From: Kiloniella laminariae DSM 19542 | Lineage (GTDB): Bacteria > Pseudomonadota > Alphaproteobacteria > Kiloniellales > Kiloniellaceae | NCBI RefSeq assembly: GCF_000374005.1 | Contig: NZ_KB893135.1 | Location: 346,625 to 410,624, forward strand | Direction: 5' to 3' | DNA length: 64,000 nt | In this document: positions 41,162 through 50,765 of the stretch, piece after piece | Layout of the letters: every line of letters starts with the position of its first letter | How positions within the stretch are numbered: position 1 is the stretch's first letter | Translations under genes and position numbers: made by a program | The notes under the pieces: generated by a model | What the model was told of the DNA's origin: nothing | What the model saw: the letters and a program-made list of their open reading frames with translations, nothing else | Database searches by the model: none

Positions 41162-43555
41162 GTGGCTATCTCCACGGGGAAATCACAACCACGACGATTA
41201 GCACTTCACCATATCCTGTTCATCGGGTTTACCATCATATCAACCCTGCCAGTCTTTTTTCTGGCGACCTGGGCCCAGAGATCGGCACAGAACAGGGAAA
41301 TGGAGATCGTCGAGGATAAACACCTGCTTTTTGCAATGAACCTTGCAAGCAGGCTGGAGGACTATGTTGCCGATGCGGAAAACCTCTTCAGAGTTCTCGC
41401 GCAAAGCCTGGTAACCGACCTGCCCCAGTCGCAAATTTCCGAACTGCTGCAAGGGATTGATTTCAACCACATCTGCCTTATCGCCCCGGACGGCACCCAG
41501 CTGAAGCACATCAGCAAAAATCCCCTGAGCCAAACCGGGCCACAGATTCCCCCTGATCAGCTCGCCCGCCTGGGTCCGGACCTGCTTCTGGCAAGATCAA
41601 AAGTGGGCGAGATCATCTTCAGTCGCACCTTGCCGGATGAAAACGGCGCCCCCAGCCTCTTTATGATCCGGGCCGAAAACACCGGCAACTACACCCTGGC
41701 GAACCTGTCCACCGAGTATCTCTCCGAAGTCGGGAAGAGCGTCACCTTTGGCAAGGGGGGACATGCTGTCATTGTTGACCAGGCCGGACAGGTCATTGCC
41801 CATCCCAACACCGCCTGGCGAAACAGGATAGAAGACCTTTCAAAAATCAAGCCTGTCGCCCTGATGATGGCTGGCGAAACTGGGATAGCCACCTTCTTCT
41901 CGCCCGCCGCACAAACCGAAATGATTGCCGCCTACACTACTGTCCCCGGGGTTTCCTGGGGCATTATGATCCCCCAACCCCTGAGCGAGCTTCAGGAAGA
42001 GACCGGACAGCTGCACCTTGCTGCCGTCTTCGTCACCCTCTTCGGGATCGCCGCCGCGGCCCTGACCAGCTGGCTTCTGGCCCGCTACCTGACCCTTCCC
42101 GTACAATCTGTGGTCAAGGCAGCAGGGGAAATCAGAGCCGGACACCATGACACCCGCGTCCCAGCCTTCTCTTCCCTGGCATCGAAGGAAGCAGAAGATC
42201 TAATCACTGCTTTCAACGGCATGATCGAAGAGATGGAGCAGGTAGAACAGCGGCTCAAACAAAGCGAACAGCGCTTTCGTGATTATGCCTCGAGTGCGTC
42301 GGACTGGTTTTGGGAGACCGACAGCCACGGACGACTGATCTGGGAAATCGACAGCAATCAGGCAGGAAACTGGGGTTTGAATTTTAATGATGTCAAAGGG
42401 CGCACACGAGAAGAGCTCGCGGGCGACCTGATGTCGGATGAAGACTGGCGTCCCTATCGTAAAGCCCTGGCAGAAGGAGGCGAGATCAAGGGATTTGAAT
42501 ACTGCTACCTCGGAAAGGACGGGGTCGTTCACCACGCAAAGGTAGATGGAAAACCGCTTTTCGATTCCGAAGGGAGATACACCGGTCATCGCGGCGCCGC
42601 CTCAGATATCACCCAGCGCAAACAGATTGAGGAAAAACTGCAGCAGGCCCTGATCGAAGCAGAAAGAACCAGCGAGGCCAAATCGGAATTTCTCGCCACC
42701 ATGAGCCATGAATTTCGCACCCCGCTAAATGCTATCCTCGGTTTTAGCGAGATGATCCACACCCGTTACTTCGGCCCCCTCGGATCAGATAAATACAGTG
42801 ACTATGCCAAACATATCCACGACAGCGGCGCACACCTGCTTGCGCTGATAAACGATATTCTCGACATCGCCTCGGTCGAAGCCGGCAAACGAACCCTGCT
42901 GCGCGAAGCCATCGATATCCCTGCGCTCTTTGGCAAGTGCCTCTCCACGATCGAGAAAAGCGCCGAAGAACGCGACATTACCCTGTCCCTTAATCTGCAG
43001 GAGCCTCTTCCCCTGCTGCAGGCAGACAGCCGTTCCCTGACCCAGATCACCCTCAACCTGCTTTCCAACGCGGTCAAATTCACCAACCGCGGCGGCAGCA
43101 TTGCCCTTTCTGCCCGCGCTGTACAAGGACAGATGCGCCTTGCCGTCCAGGACACGGGGATCGGCGTTGCCTCTGAAATGATCCCCCTTATCACCGCCCC
43201 CTTTGCCCAGGCCAACTCCAACTCCCCCCGCGCCCGACAGGGAAACGGGCTGGGGCTTTATATCGTCAAATCCCTGGTCGAGGCCCAGGGCGGCGAGATG
43301 ATAATCGAAAGCACTCTCGGCAGAGGCACCAGCATCACCATTCTCTTTCCGCTCGAGCCGCCCCCGGAACAAATGCCCCAGGACCACGCCCTGGAAATCA
43401 CCAGAGAACAACCTCGCTCTCTCGGCGCAAAGTTGACAAAAGCATCCCAAGAGAAACGCCCCAAGGCGGCAGCCAGAAAAAAGATGCCAAAGTCGCAAGA
43501 GACACCAGACGGTATAGTTCAGACAAAAAACAACAAACAGAAACCAGGGGCGTAG
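41162..43555 (+). CDS. Membrane sensor histidine kinase (dCACHE-HAMP-PAS)
   Basis: A 797-residue kinase. TM1 (LALHHILFIGFTIISTLPVFFLATW in parts, about 14-36), periplasmic dCACHE sensor (about 40-290), TM2 (LAAVFVTLFGIAAAALTSWLLA, about 283-306), HAMP (about 308-360), PAS (about 370-490), HisKA with His516 in MSHEFRTPLNAILGFSE, and HATPase with N-box LNLLSNAVKFTNRG, G1 DTGIGV and G2 GNGLGLYIVK. A basic tail (about 725-797) follows the kinase and lacks a receiver domain. The cognate regulator is not in the window. GTG start with GGAGG upstream. Confidence 0.92.
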   Translation: MAISTGKSQPRRLALHHILFIGFTIISTLPVFFLATWAQRSAQNREMEIVEDKHLLFAMNLASRLEDYVADAENLFRVLAQSLVTDLPQSQISELLQGIDFNHICLIAPDGTQLKHISKNPLSQTGPQIPPDQLARLGPDLLLARSKVGEIIFSRTLPDENGAPSLFMIRAENTGNYTLANLSTEYLSEVGKSVTFGKGGHAVIVDQAGQVIAHPNTAWRNRIEDLSKIKPVALMMAGETGIATFFSPAAQTEMIAAYTTVPGVSWGIMIPQPLSELQEETGQLHLAAVFVTLFGIAAAALTSWLLARYLTLPVQSVVKAAGEIRAGHHDTRVPAFSSLASKEAEDLITAFNGMIEEMEQVEQRLKQSEQRFRDYASSASDWFWETDSHGRLIWEIDSNQAGNWGLNFNDVKGRTREELAGDLMSDEDWRPYRKALAEGGEIKGFEYCYLGKDGVVHHAKVDGKPLFDSEGRYTGHRGAASDITQRKQIEEKLQQALIEAERTSEAKSEFLATMSHEFRTPLNAILGFSEMIHTRYFGPLGSDKYSDYAKHIHDSGAHLLALINDILDIASVEAGKRTLLREAIDIPALFGKCLSTIEKSAEERDITLSLNLQEPLPLLQADSRSLTQITLNLLSNAVKFTNRGGSIALSARAVQGQMRLAVQDTGIGVASEMIPLITAPFAQANSNSPRARQGNGLGLYIVKSLVEAQGGEMIIESTLGRGTSITILFPLEPPPEQMPQDHALEITREQPRSLGAKLTKASQEKRPKAAARKKMPKSQETPDGIVQTKNNKQKPGA

Positions 43556-43746
43556 CTGGCCTCCCCTTGCCTTTTCCAAGATCAGTTAAGCAAAAAGAAC
43601 TTCATTGGACATGCTGTTAAAAAATTCACCAAGTATAAATATATTTCAATATCTTACCGCGCAGCATTTTGCATTTCATTCCGCAACATTCCGCCCGAAA
43701 TAAACCAGGGAAAAACACCCTCCAGCTTTCCAAAATACAGGCAAGT

Positions 43747-44205
43747 TTACTCGCCCTTACCCTGCCCGATATTGTCAGTGCGCATTTTGAAAATCTTGCC
43801 GCCACGAATTACAGTGCGGTCCTGACCTTTACGGCTGGTCAGCGACAATCGCTGACGCCAGTTGGCAACCGTCTGGGGCGATGTACCGACCTGACGGGCG
43901 ATCTCGCGATCTGACCAGTCCCGTCGTTCCGGATCTTTCAGATAGGCCGTAATAGCCTCACGTTTTTCAGCATTGGTCAGACGGGGTTCATCACTGCTTT
44001 CACGCAACAGACGTTGCTCCAGCGCATCAACCCGCGCCTGCAGGGCAGCAATTTCACCATCCCGGCTTTCCAGAAGGTTCTGCGCCCAGGCTCCCCATTG
44101 CTCCATCTGAGAGACAGATTCACGCAGGCTGTCCTGAAGCTGTTTCAAGCGCCCTGCAGAAGCCTTTCCTGCCGGGCGCCCGTCTGATTTTCGACCTCCA
44201 GCCAT
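43747..44205 (-). CDS. HTH protein with N-terminal coiled coil
   Basis: A 152-residue protein: a basic N-terminus (GGRKSDGRPAGK), a coiled coil (about 18-70), and a DNA-binding HTH at about 83-118 with EKREAITAYLKDPERRDWSDREIARQVGTSPQTVANWRQRL (in parts). The recognition helix is SPQTVANWRQRL. Helix-turn-helix proteins of this build include plasmid- or phage-linked regulators, but no family is certain. Four bases separate it from the upstream frameshifted gene, so it is probably in the same operon. Confidence 0.7.
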   Translation of the reverse strand: MAGGRKSDGRPAGKASAGRLKQLQDSLRESVSQMEQWGAWAQNLLESRDGEIAALQARVDALEQRLLRESSDEPRLTNAEKREAITAYLKDPERRDWSDREIARQVGTSPQTVANWRQRLSLTSRKGQDRTVIRGGKIFKMRTDNIGQGKGE

Positions 44206-44209
44206 AAAG

Positions 44210-44437
44210 CTATGCCTCGACCTGCGCCGATTTCGTCACGGCAGGAGCTGTAATCCTGTAGCCGGGCTCTTCAAATCCGGTGTCATCGTTGCCCGGACGG
44301 CTAATCGTCGCCGTCACCGTATAGTGGCGCTGCTCCACCGGGGCCCAGCGATACTGCTGCCCGCCTTCATTGTCCCGCCCCCCGACAAGATCCAACGCAC
44401 CTTGTCCAGCAGAATGAAACAGATGAAAGCTTTTTCC
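44210..44437 (-). other. Continuing frame after apparent frameshift of the DUF2786-like gene
   Basis: In the +1 frame, from the A5 run at 44431-44435, translation reads SGKSFHLFHSAGQGALDLV, then GGRDNEGGQQYRWAPVEQ and PGYRITAP, ending at 44210. Its composition is protein-like and it ends four bases before the next gene. A one-base indel in the A-run would fuse it to the gene at 44367-45092. It could instead be a natural separate reading frame, but no start codon with a ribosome site was found. Confidence 0.5.
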
Positions 44438-45092
44438 CGACGGACAGGTTCGCCTCCGAAGAGGCTGGCTGCATCACACCCGGAATCATATCCTTTGTCT
44501 TTGGCTTTGTTGCCGTCAGCCCAACAGGGGAATAAGGCGCCATGACCTCTTCATCAAGACAGTCATTCTTTTTGAAAACAGCCTGATCCTGATCTTTTTT
44601 GCTGCTCTCCGCCGCCTTCAGCTGCTCCATTTCACGGAGCAGCTCCAGAGCTTCCGAACGCGACCGGGAGAGATCGCGAAAGAGTCTCTCTGCCTCTTCG
44701 CGCCGGTTCAGCGCCTCTTCCATCTGCACAGCAAGCGCCTTGCGCACGCCGGAAAGTTCACGTTCCAGCAAAAAACGTTTTTCCTGTTCTTGCTGGATAA
44801 CAGCCGACTTTTCCTCAACGGCATGGCGCAATGTTGCAATCTGCAACTCTTGACGGGCAAGGGACCACCGTAAAGATTCAAGCTGGTGTTCTTGCGCCTG
44901 CTCCTGAGCAGATGCAAGAACACCAGTTTCCGCACCGGAGGTCCCCACCATCAGCTCCTGAAAGCTGACTCCTGCGCTGGTGAGCAAATGTCTGGCACGT
45001 CCGAAAGCTGCCGAAGCTTCACCCTCGACATCTGAATCAAGCAATGCCACCACTTTCTCGAACCGGCGCATATCCAGTTGCGTTCTCTTCAC
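44367..45092 (-). CDS. DUF2786-like protein with coiled coil, probably frameshifted
   Basis: About 241 residues as read. The N-terminus (MRRFEKVVALLDSDVEGEASAAFGRARHLLTSAGVSFQEL in parts) resembles the DUF2786 repeat found in phage- and plasmid-associated proteins. A long coiled coil follows (about 70-180). The C-terminus (SFCWTRCVGSCRGAGQ) has unusual Cys/Trp content and looks like out-of-frame translation after a poly-A run. GTG 45092 with AGGGGG upstream is preferred to ATG 45125. Either a real frameshift, a programmed one, or a sequencing error. Confidence 0.6.
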   Translation of the reverse strand: MKRTQLDMRRFEKVVALLDSDVEGEASAAFGRARHLLTSAGVSFQELMVGTSGAETGVLASAQEQAQEHQLESLRWSLARQELQIATLRHAVEEKSAVIQQEQEKRFLLERELSGVRKALAVQMEEALNRREEAERLFRDLSRSRSEALELLREMEQLKAAESSKKDQDQAVFKKNDCLDEEVMAPYSPVGLTATKPKTKDMIPGVMQPASSEANLSVGKKLSSVSFCWTRCVGSCRGAGQ

Positions 45093-45125
45093 AGTGTCCC
45101 CCTGCAGAGCGCTTGTCGCGCCCAT

Positions 45126-45557
45126 CTATATATTTTGTTAGATGATAGTATTAATCATAATTAACTAATGCAACTATAAAATTAGATAGTTATTGAATTT
45201 AATTATATCTATCAAGGAACAAGCCCTCGTCGCCCTTATAAACTGCGGGCTAGACAGCGGGTAAAAAAAAATATCGGGACAGCCAGCGCATACAAAGGCC
45301 CTTGTATCTCTTCGGACCTTGTATTTCTTTGGACCTTGTATTTCTGTGGCCCCTGCACTTCTGCTCACCCCAGAATATCGGAATAAGCAGGCACGGGGAT
45401 CGCGAGAGCCAATGATGTTAATGAAATTTCCGGGAGTGACTGCCAACTTTGGCAGATCATTGAATGAACAAAGCCGCTATCAACCATCCTGATGACAGGA
45501 TCGGGAACAGATTAGGAGCAGATGGGCAAAGCCTGAAGAATAATCCGGGAGAAGTGA
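45126..45557. other. Intergenic region with tandem repeats
   Basis: No gene. 45126-45210 is AT-rich and likely the promoter of the DUF2786-like operon. 45301-45351 holds three 17-bp tandem repeats (CTTGTATTTCTTTGGAC). An open frame over the repeats (45174-45446) is judged accidental. Confidence 0.5.
45301..45351. repeat. Three 17-bp tandem repeats
   Basis: Three copies of CTTGTATTTCTTTGGAC with a few changes, in non-coding DNA. Confidence 0.85.
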
Positions 45558-45773
45558 TCAGGGAGAAACCGTCAGAAGCGTACGTTCTTTTTCCGGCACA
45601 GGCTGTTCATAACAATCCACATTTGCCAGAGAACGATAACAATAGGCCGCGGGTTCGGCCGCATAGATAATGGTAATTTCCTCGGGGGCAGTTCTTTGGG
45701 TACTGCAGCCAGCCAGCCCCAAAAGAACACCGCCCAGAACACCACCCAGCACAAGAGAAAGAGTTCCGGGCAT
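45558..45773 (-). CDS. Small lipoprotein
   Basis: A 71-residue lipoprotein with lipobox LLGLAGC (Cys near residue 25) after a hydrophobic segment. The mature part ITIIYAAEPAAYCYRSLANVDCYEQPVPEKERTLL (in parts) with YCYRSL and DCY is a pattern I recall in small lipoproteins of Rhodospirillales and relatives, so it is probably a conserved, uncharacterised outer-membrane-linked protein. ATG 45773 has AGGAG upstream but 14 bases away, and the frame is open earlier, so the start is uncertain. Confidence 0.7.
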   Translation of the reverse strand: MPGTLSLVLGGVLGGVLLGLAGCSTQRTAPEEITIIYAAEPAAYCYRSLANVDCYEQPVPEKERTLLTVSP

Positions 45774-46160
45774 TTTCTGCCGCAAGGCTCCTGCCCGAAA
45801 CCAGGTAACTCGAGCTCGAAATCTGATAAAAAACTCGAAAATAGCCGCCATTATTCCCAAACCATGCATCTCTTCACCTCTGGGCAAGCATAACACAAAC
45901 TGTCTTCTTTTTCCTTACAAGTTTCGGGCCAGATTCCGGTAGACACCCTCATTCCCGACGGATGAATTATTTTTCCTGGCAGACCTGACACTGAAAAAGA
46001 AACTATTTATTAACGGGTTACGCTGCAAAATGCCTCCAGCATTGTGTTTATATACCCTGGTTTCACCGTCCAGCCATTCAAAAGAGCAAGGAGAATGTCC
46101 CTGGTGCCGGTCTGACAGATCTTCTTATCAGAAGGCCGGAAAGAACAAAGGAAGTCAGAA
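45774..46160. other. Intergenic region before membrane protein gene
   Basis: About 390 bp without a supportable gene. No clear tandem repeat or terminator was seen. Confidence 0.4.
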
Positions 46161-46697
46161 ATGCCAGCCACACCACCTCCCACAGGCAAAGGCCCCCCTG
46201 GCAAAAATCCCCCGGGAAGAGATCGCGTGCGGGATGAGGATGAGGACGAGTTCGAACATATCGAAAGCGAGCTGGATGACCTGAGCCACGCCGAATTCCT
46301 GACTCTTTACAAGGAGGCCGGAGACAACCTGCTTTTTGCCAAACAGAAGCAATGGCACAGCATGGCATACCTCACACTTGCCTTTGTTGCGATTTATCTG
46401 CTCGCCCGGGGCAATGTGCATGACCTCAAGTTTGTCAATTACCTCTCTGCCTGCTCGTTTATCCTCAGCCTCTTTGCCATCGTCGCAGAAATCTTCCTCC
46501 AGTTCTGGCAGATCAACGAACAGCGCAAAATCCGGGATATTGCCGAGCACCTCTCGACCTCGGCCCAGCATGTGCGCTCGCTCAAATCAAGCGGCGAGTC
46601 AGATGTTCATCGCTACATTATGCTCTTCATGCTGATGGCCTATATCATCATGGCCCAGATTGCCCTGATCCGTGCGCTCTGGAATTTAACCGGCTGA
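46161..46697 (+). CDS. Three-TM membrane protein, unknown
   Basis: A 178-residue inner-membrane protein. A Pro-rich acidic N-terminus (PATPPPTGKGPPGK, then RDEDEDEFEHIE) precedes a cytosolic helix (AEFLTLYKEAGDNLLFAKQKQWHSMAYL). TMs are at about 70-88, 98-120 and 150-172. The FAKxKQW-type segment running into a TM is reminiscent of RipA-like octameric membrane proteins, but the match is weak. AAGGAAG precedes the ATG. Confidence 0.65.
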   Translation: MPATPPPTGKGPPGKNPPGRDRVRDEDEDEFEHIESELDDLSHAEFLTLYKEAGDNLLFAKQKQWHSMAYLTLAFVAIYLLARGNVHDLKFVNYLSACSFILSLFAIVAEIFLQFWQINEQRKIRDIAEHLSTSAQHVRSLKSSGESDVHRYIMLFMLMAYIIMAQIALIRALWNLTG

Positions 46698-46731
46698 TTG
46701 CTCCTTGCCCTCCAAAGCCAGAGCACAGGTA

Positions 46732-46758
46732 ACAAGGCCCGCCAGAAGCGGGCCTTGT
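46732..46758. terminator. Bidirectional terminator
   Basis: Perfect 11-bp stem ACAAGGCCCGC / GCGGGCCTTGT with loop CAGAA, between the convergent membrane-protein and thiolase genes. Confidence 0.8.
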
Positions 46759-46788
46759 GTTATTCCTGCCTCAATCAGAAGCTAAAAA

Positions 46789-47958
46789 TCAGCTCAAAGG
46801 CTCGAGAATAGAGACATAGCTGGCAACAGCCGCCCCGCCCATATTATAAATTCCGGCCAGCTTCGGATTTTTCACCTGCACTTCTGCCGGAGCAGTTCCC
46901 GTCAGCTGCATGGCCGACAACACATGCATGGAAACCCCTGTCGCCCCGACCGGATGACCTTTTGATTTCAGTCCGCCGGAAAGATTAACCGGCAACTTGC
47001 CGCCGGGATAGACCCAGCCCTCTTTCAGCGCCCGATATCCCTGCCCCGGTGCAGTCAGACCCATAGCCTCATATTCAATCAGCTCAGCAATGGTAAAACA
47101 GTCGTGGGTCTCGACAAACGACAGGTCATCCAGCGTTACCCCGGCTTTTTGCAAAGCCTGGTGCCAGGCCCTGGTACAGCCTTCAAAACGCACGATATCC
47201 CGCTTGCTCATGGGCAGAAAATCACTGACCTGGCTGGTTGCTCTGAAACGGACAGCACGTTCCATCTGCCGGGCTGTTTTCTCATCTGCCAGGACCAGCG
47301 CCGCTGCCCCATCCGAGACCAGCGAACAGTCCGTACGCTTCAGGTTCCCCACCACCACGGGATTTTTATCCGACAGGCTGCGGCAGAATTCATAGCCCAG
47401 ATCCTTGCGGATCTGCGCCAGCGGATTGTGCACACCATTGGCGTGGTTCTTTGCCGCAATCCGGGCCAGTGCCTCCGGCTGCGCCCCGAACTGCTGGTAA
47501 TAAAGATCGCAGATCCGGGCAAAAACCCCGGCAAAACCTCCCCTGATCTCCCCCTCTTCTTTCAGATAGGCCGCCTTCAGCAGGGTTTTGGCAATTTCTT
47601 CACCCGGCAGGGCGGTCATTTTTTCCACCCCGACCACCAGAACAATCCGTGCCGCACCGGATTCAATCGCCCTCAGTCCGTGATGAATGGCAGCAGACCC
47701 CGTCGCACAGGCATTTTCGACCCGGACTGCCGGCTTAAAGCGCAAGGCGTCATCACTTTGCAAAATCAGCGATGCCGGAAAACCCTGGGGCGAAAAACCC
47801 TCGTTAAACGTTCCCAGCACAACCTCGTCCACCTCGGCACCTTCGATCTCGGCAGAAGCCAAAGCCTGACGGCTGACCTGGGTAATCAGGCTTTCGACAT
47901 CTTCATCCGGCAATTTACCAAAGGGGGTATGAGCCCAACCAACGATACAGGCAGACAT
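46789..47958 (-). CDS. Thiolase-family acetyl-CoA acetyltransferase (SCP-x type)
   Basis: A 389-residue thiolase of the lipid-transfer/SCP-x type. Nucleophile Cys is in VENACATGSAAIHHG (about 86-90). The His-containing SKGHPVGATGVSMHV is near residue 330. CDCF-type and GGAAVASYVSILE C-terminus motifs (HDCFTIAEL, MGGAAVASYV) match. Acts in thiolytic or condensing reactions of acyl-CoA, probably fatty-acid or sterol-like degradation. GGAGG precedes the ATG. A poorly understood gene lies upstream and may be co-transcribed. Substrate unknown. Confidence 0.9.
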   Translation of the reverse strand: MSACIVGWAHTPFGKLPDEDVESLITQVSRQALASAEIEGAEVDEVVLGTFNEGFSPQGFPASLILQSDDALRFKPAVRVENACATGSAAIHHGLRAIESGAARIVLVVGVEKMTALPGEEIAKTLLKAAYLKEEGEIRGGFAGVFARICDLYYQQFGAQPEALARIAAKNHANGVHNPLAQIRKDLGYEFCRSLSDKNPVVVGNLKRTDCSLVSDGAAALVLADEKTARQMERAVRFRATSQVSDFLPMSKRDIVRFEGCTRAWHQALQKAGVTLDDLSFVETHDCFTIAELIEYEAMGLTAPGQGYRALKEGWVYPGGKLPVNLSGGLKSKGHPVGATGVSMHVLSAMQLTGTAPAEVQVKNPKLAGIYNMGGAAVASYVSILEPLS

Positions 47959-48177
47959 GCTTTTTCCTCCAGAACCGGGGCAAAGCCCACAGGGGTTGTC
48001 GCTGCAAGACCCGCAGCTTGTGCCAAACAGATCAAACGGAACGGCCAGATAATTCAATTCGGCGTCTAAACTACCACAATCCTGCCCCTCCGCCCTAGGG
48101 TAATGTTGCAGTGCGGCATGGCAATAATACAAACTTTCCTTGAAAAAGTATAAACTGTCTTCTCCTTTTTCATCCCC

Positions 48178-48747
48178 TCAATGGGTTGTAAAAGGATACT
48201 TCGGGAAATCTGAGGACTTGCCCCCGGCATCACCTTCAGAAGGTTTTCCATTGTCTTCTTCGGGAAAAACTTCCCGCAAGACCGATCCGAGATGGGTGAC
48301 GCTTTCAAGCAAATCCAGGGTGTTGTGATTATCCAGCACCAGAACAGCCGCGGTTTCCATCGACATTCGGTTTTCCCGTCTCGCCGCCTGAACCAGCCAG
48401 AGCACATTAAGTTCGGTTGTACAGATCATGCGCCGACAGTCCGGGCAGCAGGAGACGATAAACTCGAAGGGACTTTTTCGTGTCTTTCGAATGGTCCGGA
48501 TCAAACGTCCCACAGCGCTGACCAGCCAGGCACCATCATAAAGCCCCAGCTGTTGTTCCGCCTGTTCGAATACCTGCTCCCAGGCAAGTGAGCCCGGATC
48601 GGCGTAACTTCGGCAAAAATCCCTGATCAGATCAAGCACCAGCAGTTCCGAGGGCTGGAAGTCGTAATTCTGCAACGGATAGCTGCGGGTTCGTTGAGGG
48701 TGTTGTGGCCAGCCATGTGGCGACGCGTCGGGATCGTAACAGGTCAT
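48178..48747 (-). CDS. Cys-rich protein of unknown function
   Basis: A 189-residue soluble protein, family not identified. It contains SCCPDCRRMICTTE, a Cys-rich knot with CPDC, which may be a zinc site, followed by two helices and a C-terminal acidic tail (GDAGGKSSDFPKYPF). The first 30 residues of an earlier start (48837) lack support; ATG 48747 has GGAGAAAAG. No assignment of function. Confidence 0.6.
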   Translation of the reverse strand: MTCYDPDASPHGWPQHPQRTRSYPLQNYDFQPSELLVLDLIRDFCRSYADPGSLAWEQVFEQAEQQLGLYDGAWLVSAVGRLIRTIRKTRKSPFEFIVSCCPDCRRMICTTELNVLWLVQAARRENRMSMETAAVLVLDNHNTLDLLESVTHLGSVLREVFPEEDNGKPSEGDAGGKSSDFPKYPFTTH

Positions 48748-49391
48748 GCTTTTCTCCGCGAAGTCACAATTTTCCGGCGGGAAAGAGTGCAACTTCGAAA
48801 ATAACAGGGAATGCCTGACGTATAGATTTTTGAGCAATCCGTTCTCTGCGGATTTACCTTCTCTGACATGGGTCTTGAGAGGCTGAGAGACAGGACCGGA
48901 GTCTTCCCCTGCCGGTCTGTTCAGATGTCCTGCCCCACGCTTCGCGAGAAAGAAGGGAGATTATTGACAACAGGGGGCAGAGCGTCAAGACAATTTTAAA
49001 ATACTGTTTTATATTCAAGAGATTACCAAAAGAGTATCTTTTACGACGGGGTTTTTCTCCCTGTCTCATTCCTCCCAAATGCTGGACATTTTTCAGGAAA
49101 AAATTCTGCTAATCCCTTGTTAATACTTCAAGAGGATAGTGAACACAGGGTTGAAGGGATCAGATCTTGTAAACGCGGTGATCTCCCCCATCACCAAAGA
49201 ACAAACTGACCGGTTCACAAAACAGGTTTTATAAGACGGACAGGCTAAAGCAGTCGTTTGGATCAGCACCGGGAAAACGGGACTGGAAATACCAGCGATA
49301 CAAACCTCCGCAGAACCTGGAATGCGGGTCAGTCTGCTCCCTCCCCCCCTTCTTTTCTGCTTTTCCCTTGCCGGAACAAGCCGGGCGGCTT
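48748..49391. other. Long intergenic region
   Basis: About 640 bp with no gene I can support. Open frames at 48854-49078 and 49229-49534 are short, lack ribosome sites or overlap the downstream gene, and have no recognisable products. No obvious hairpin, tRNA or repeat. Confidence 0.4.
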
Positions 49392-50765
49392 TCAGGCCAC
49401 CGCCTCCTCAAGATCCACAATAACCTCTTTAAGCATGGCAAAACATTCGGGATCGATGGCGCTGTCGACCATATCCTGCATAATCGCCAGTGCCTTTTCC
49501 AGCGGCATTGCAGCACGATAGGGGCGATCTGCACTCAGGGCATCAAAGATATCAGCCACAGTAACAATCCGGGTCTCCAGTGGAATTTCATCCCCCTTGA
49601 GACCATAGGGATATCCCTTGCCGTCCAGCCGTTCATGATGCCCGACAGCGACAGGCACAAGATCTTTGAGCGCTGAAATCTGTTTCAGGATATTCTCGGA
49701 ATAGACCGGATGTAACTTGATCTGGATGAACTCCTCATCGGTCAGTTTTCCCGGCTTGTCCAGAATGGAATTACTAATCCCCAGCTTTCCAATGTCATGC
49801 AGCAATGCAGCGCGGCGTAACCAGCGGCGGCGTTCTTCAGAAAAGCCCATCCGCTGGGCAATAAGATCGGCAAAGACAGTCACTCTTTCACTGTGTCCGG
49901 CAGTAAAGGGGCTTTTTGAATCGACCACCTGGGCAAAGGCTTCGGCAATATCATCGAGATAATCATCATCGACATAACGTGCTGCCTGCCCCGGTTCATA
50001 GAGATAGATCGCCTTGTCAAGCCCCGGGTCTTCCAGCGCATTCCAGAAGTTGATATCCAGCGCCAACTCCACAAACGCCGTAACCAGCTCCGGAGAGAAC
50101 CAGCTTCCCGAACGCGCCTTGATTTCCTCCAAGGTCCGATTGACATTGCCCTGAGAGGCAAAGACATCGACCACCTGTGCCAAAAGAGCAATCTGGGAAA
50201 ACAGCGGTATGTCATGCCCCTTGCGCCGCTCTGGCAAGCCAGAGCCATCCCAATGCTCATCCAGGTTGCGGATACCCTCGGTCACACGTTCACTGAAATG
50301 CATTTTTGCTGCGATATCCGCCCCGCGATTACAGCGGGTTTCAATCAGCTCCCGGGCGAGTTCTCCCCCGTTTTGCAGGATGTGCAAGATCGCCCGAAAG
50401 CGTTCTGCCATACCAGCCTGCATACCCGTATGAGAAAGGACAAAACCCAGAACCTTGGTCAGGCTGCCATCAACTTTTTTGAAGTCGTGTTTGAAGCTGA
50501 TATCATCTGTCAGGTAATGACTACAGATCCGGGCAGCATTGCTACTGCACCCCAGATCCTTGAGCAGCAGAGTGTAGTAGAGGTCAGAGAGCTCCTCGCT
50601 TTTCAGCCCCATATGCTCCCCCAGCCGGATACCAATCCAGCAACAACGGATACAATGGCCAGCAGGTTGCCCTTCTGTCAGATCAAGAGCATGACTGAGC
50701 GCAGAAAGCAGTTCGGACAGGCGTATTTTGCTCGTACTTTTTTCTGCCACCTCCTTTAGAACCAT
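49392..50765 (-). CDS. Tandem HD-GYP domain phosphodiesterase
   Basis: A 457-residue cytosolic protein for c-di-GMP breakdown. The C-terminal HD-GYP domain (about 285-450) is complete: AALLHDIGKLG with His323-Asp324, VAVGHHERLDGKGYPYGLKGDEIPLETRIVTVADIFDALSADRPYR (in parts). The N-terminal half (about 20-250) is a second, degenerate HD-GYP: KDLGC stands where HDIGK is expected, and DEHWDGSGLPERRKG resembles the GYP loop, followed by IALLAQVVDVF. The first domain may regulate the second. GGGAGGG is at the right spacing before ATG 50765. Confidence 0.9.
   Translation of the reverse strand: MVLKEVAEKSTSKIRLSELLSALSHALDLTEGQPAGHCIRCCWIGIRLGEHMGLKSEELSDLYYTLLLKDLGCSSNAARICSHYLTDDISFKHDFKKVDGSLTKVLGFVLSHTGMQAGMAERFRAILHILQNGGELARELIETRCNRGADIAAKMHFSERVTEGIRNLDEHWDGSGLPERRKGHDIPLFSQIALLAQVVDVFASQGNVNRTLEEIKARSGSWFSPELVTAFVELALDINFWNALEDPGLDKAIYLYEPGQAARYVDDDYLDDIAEAFAQVVDSKSPFTAGHSERVTVFADLIAQRMGFSEERRRWLRRAALLHDIGKLGISNSILDKPGKLTDEEFIQIKLHPVYSENILKQISALKDLVPVAVGHHERLDGKGYPYGLKGDEIPLETRIVTVADIFDALSADRPYRAAMPLEKALAIMQDMVDSAIDPECFAMLKEVIVDLEEAVA

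Noticed and set aside
45174-45446. 90-residue open frame on the minus strand
   Set aside because: Made of the 17-bp tandem repeats and AT-rich promoter DNA, no ribosome site and no recognisable product.
48854-49078. 74-residue basic open frame in the long gap
   Set aside because: No ribosome site and no protein-like pattern; strongly biased composition.
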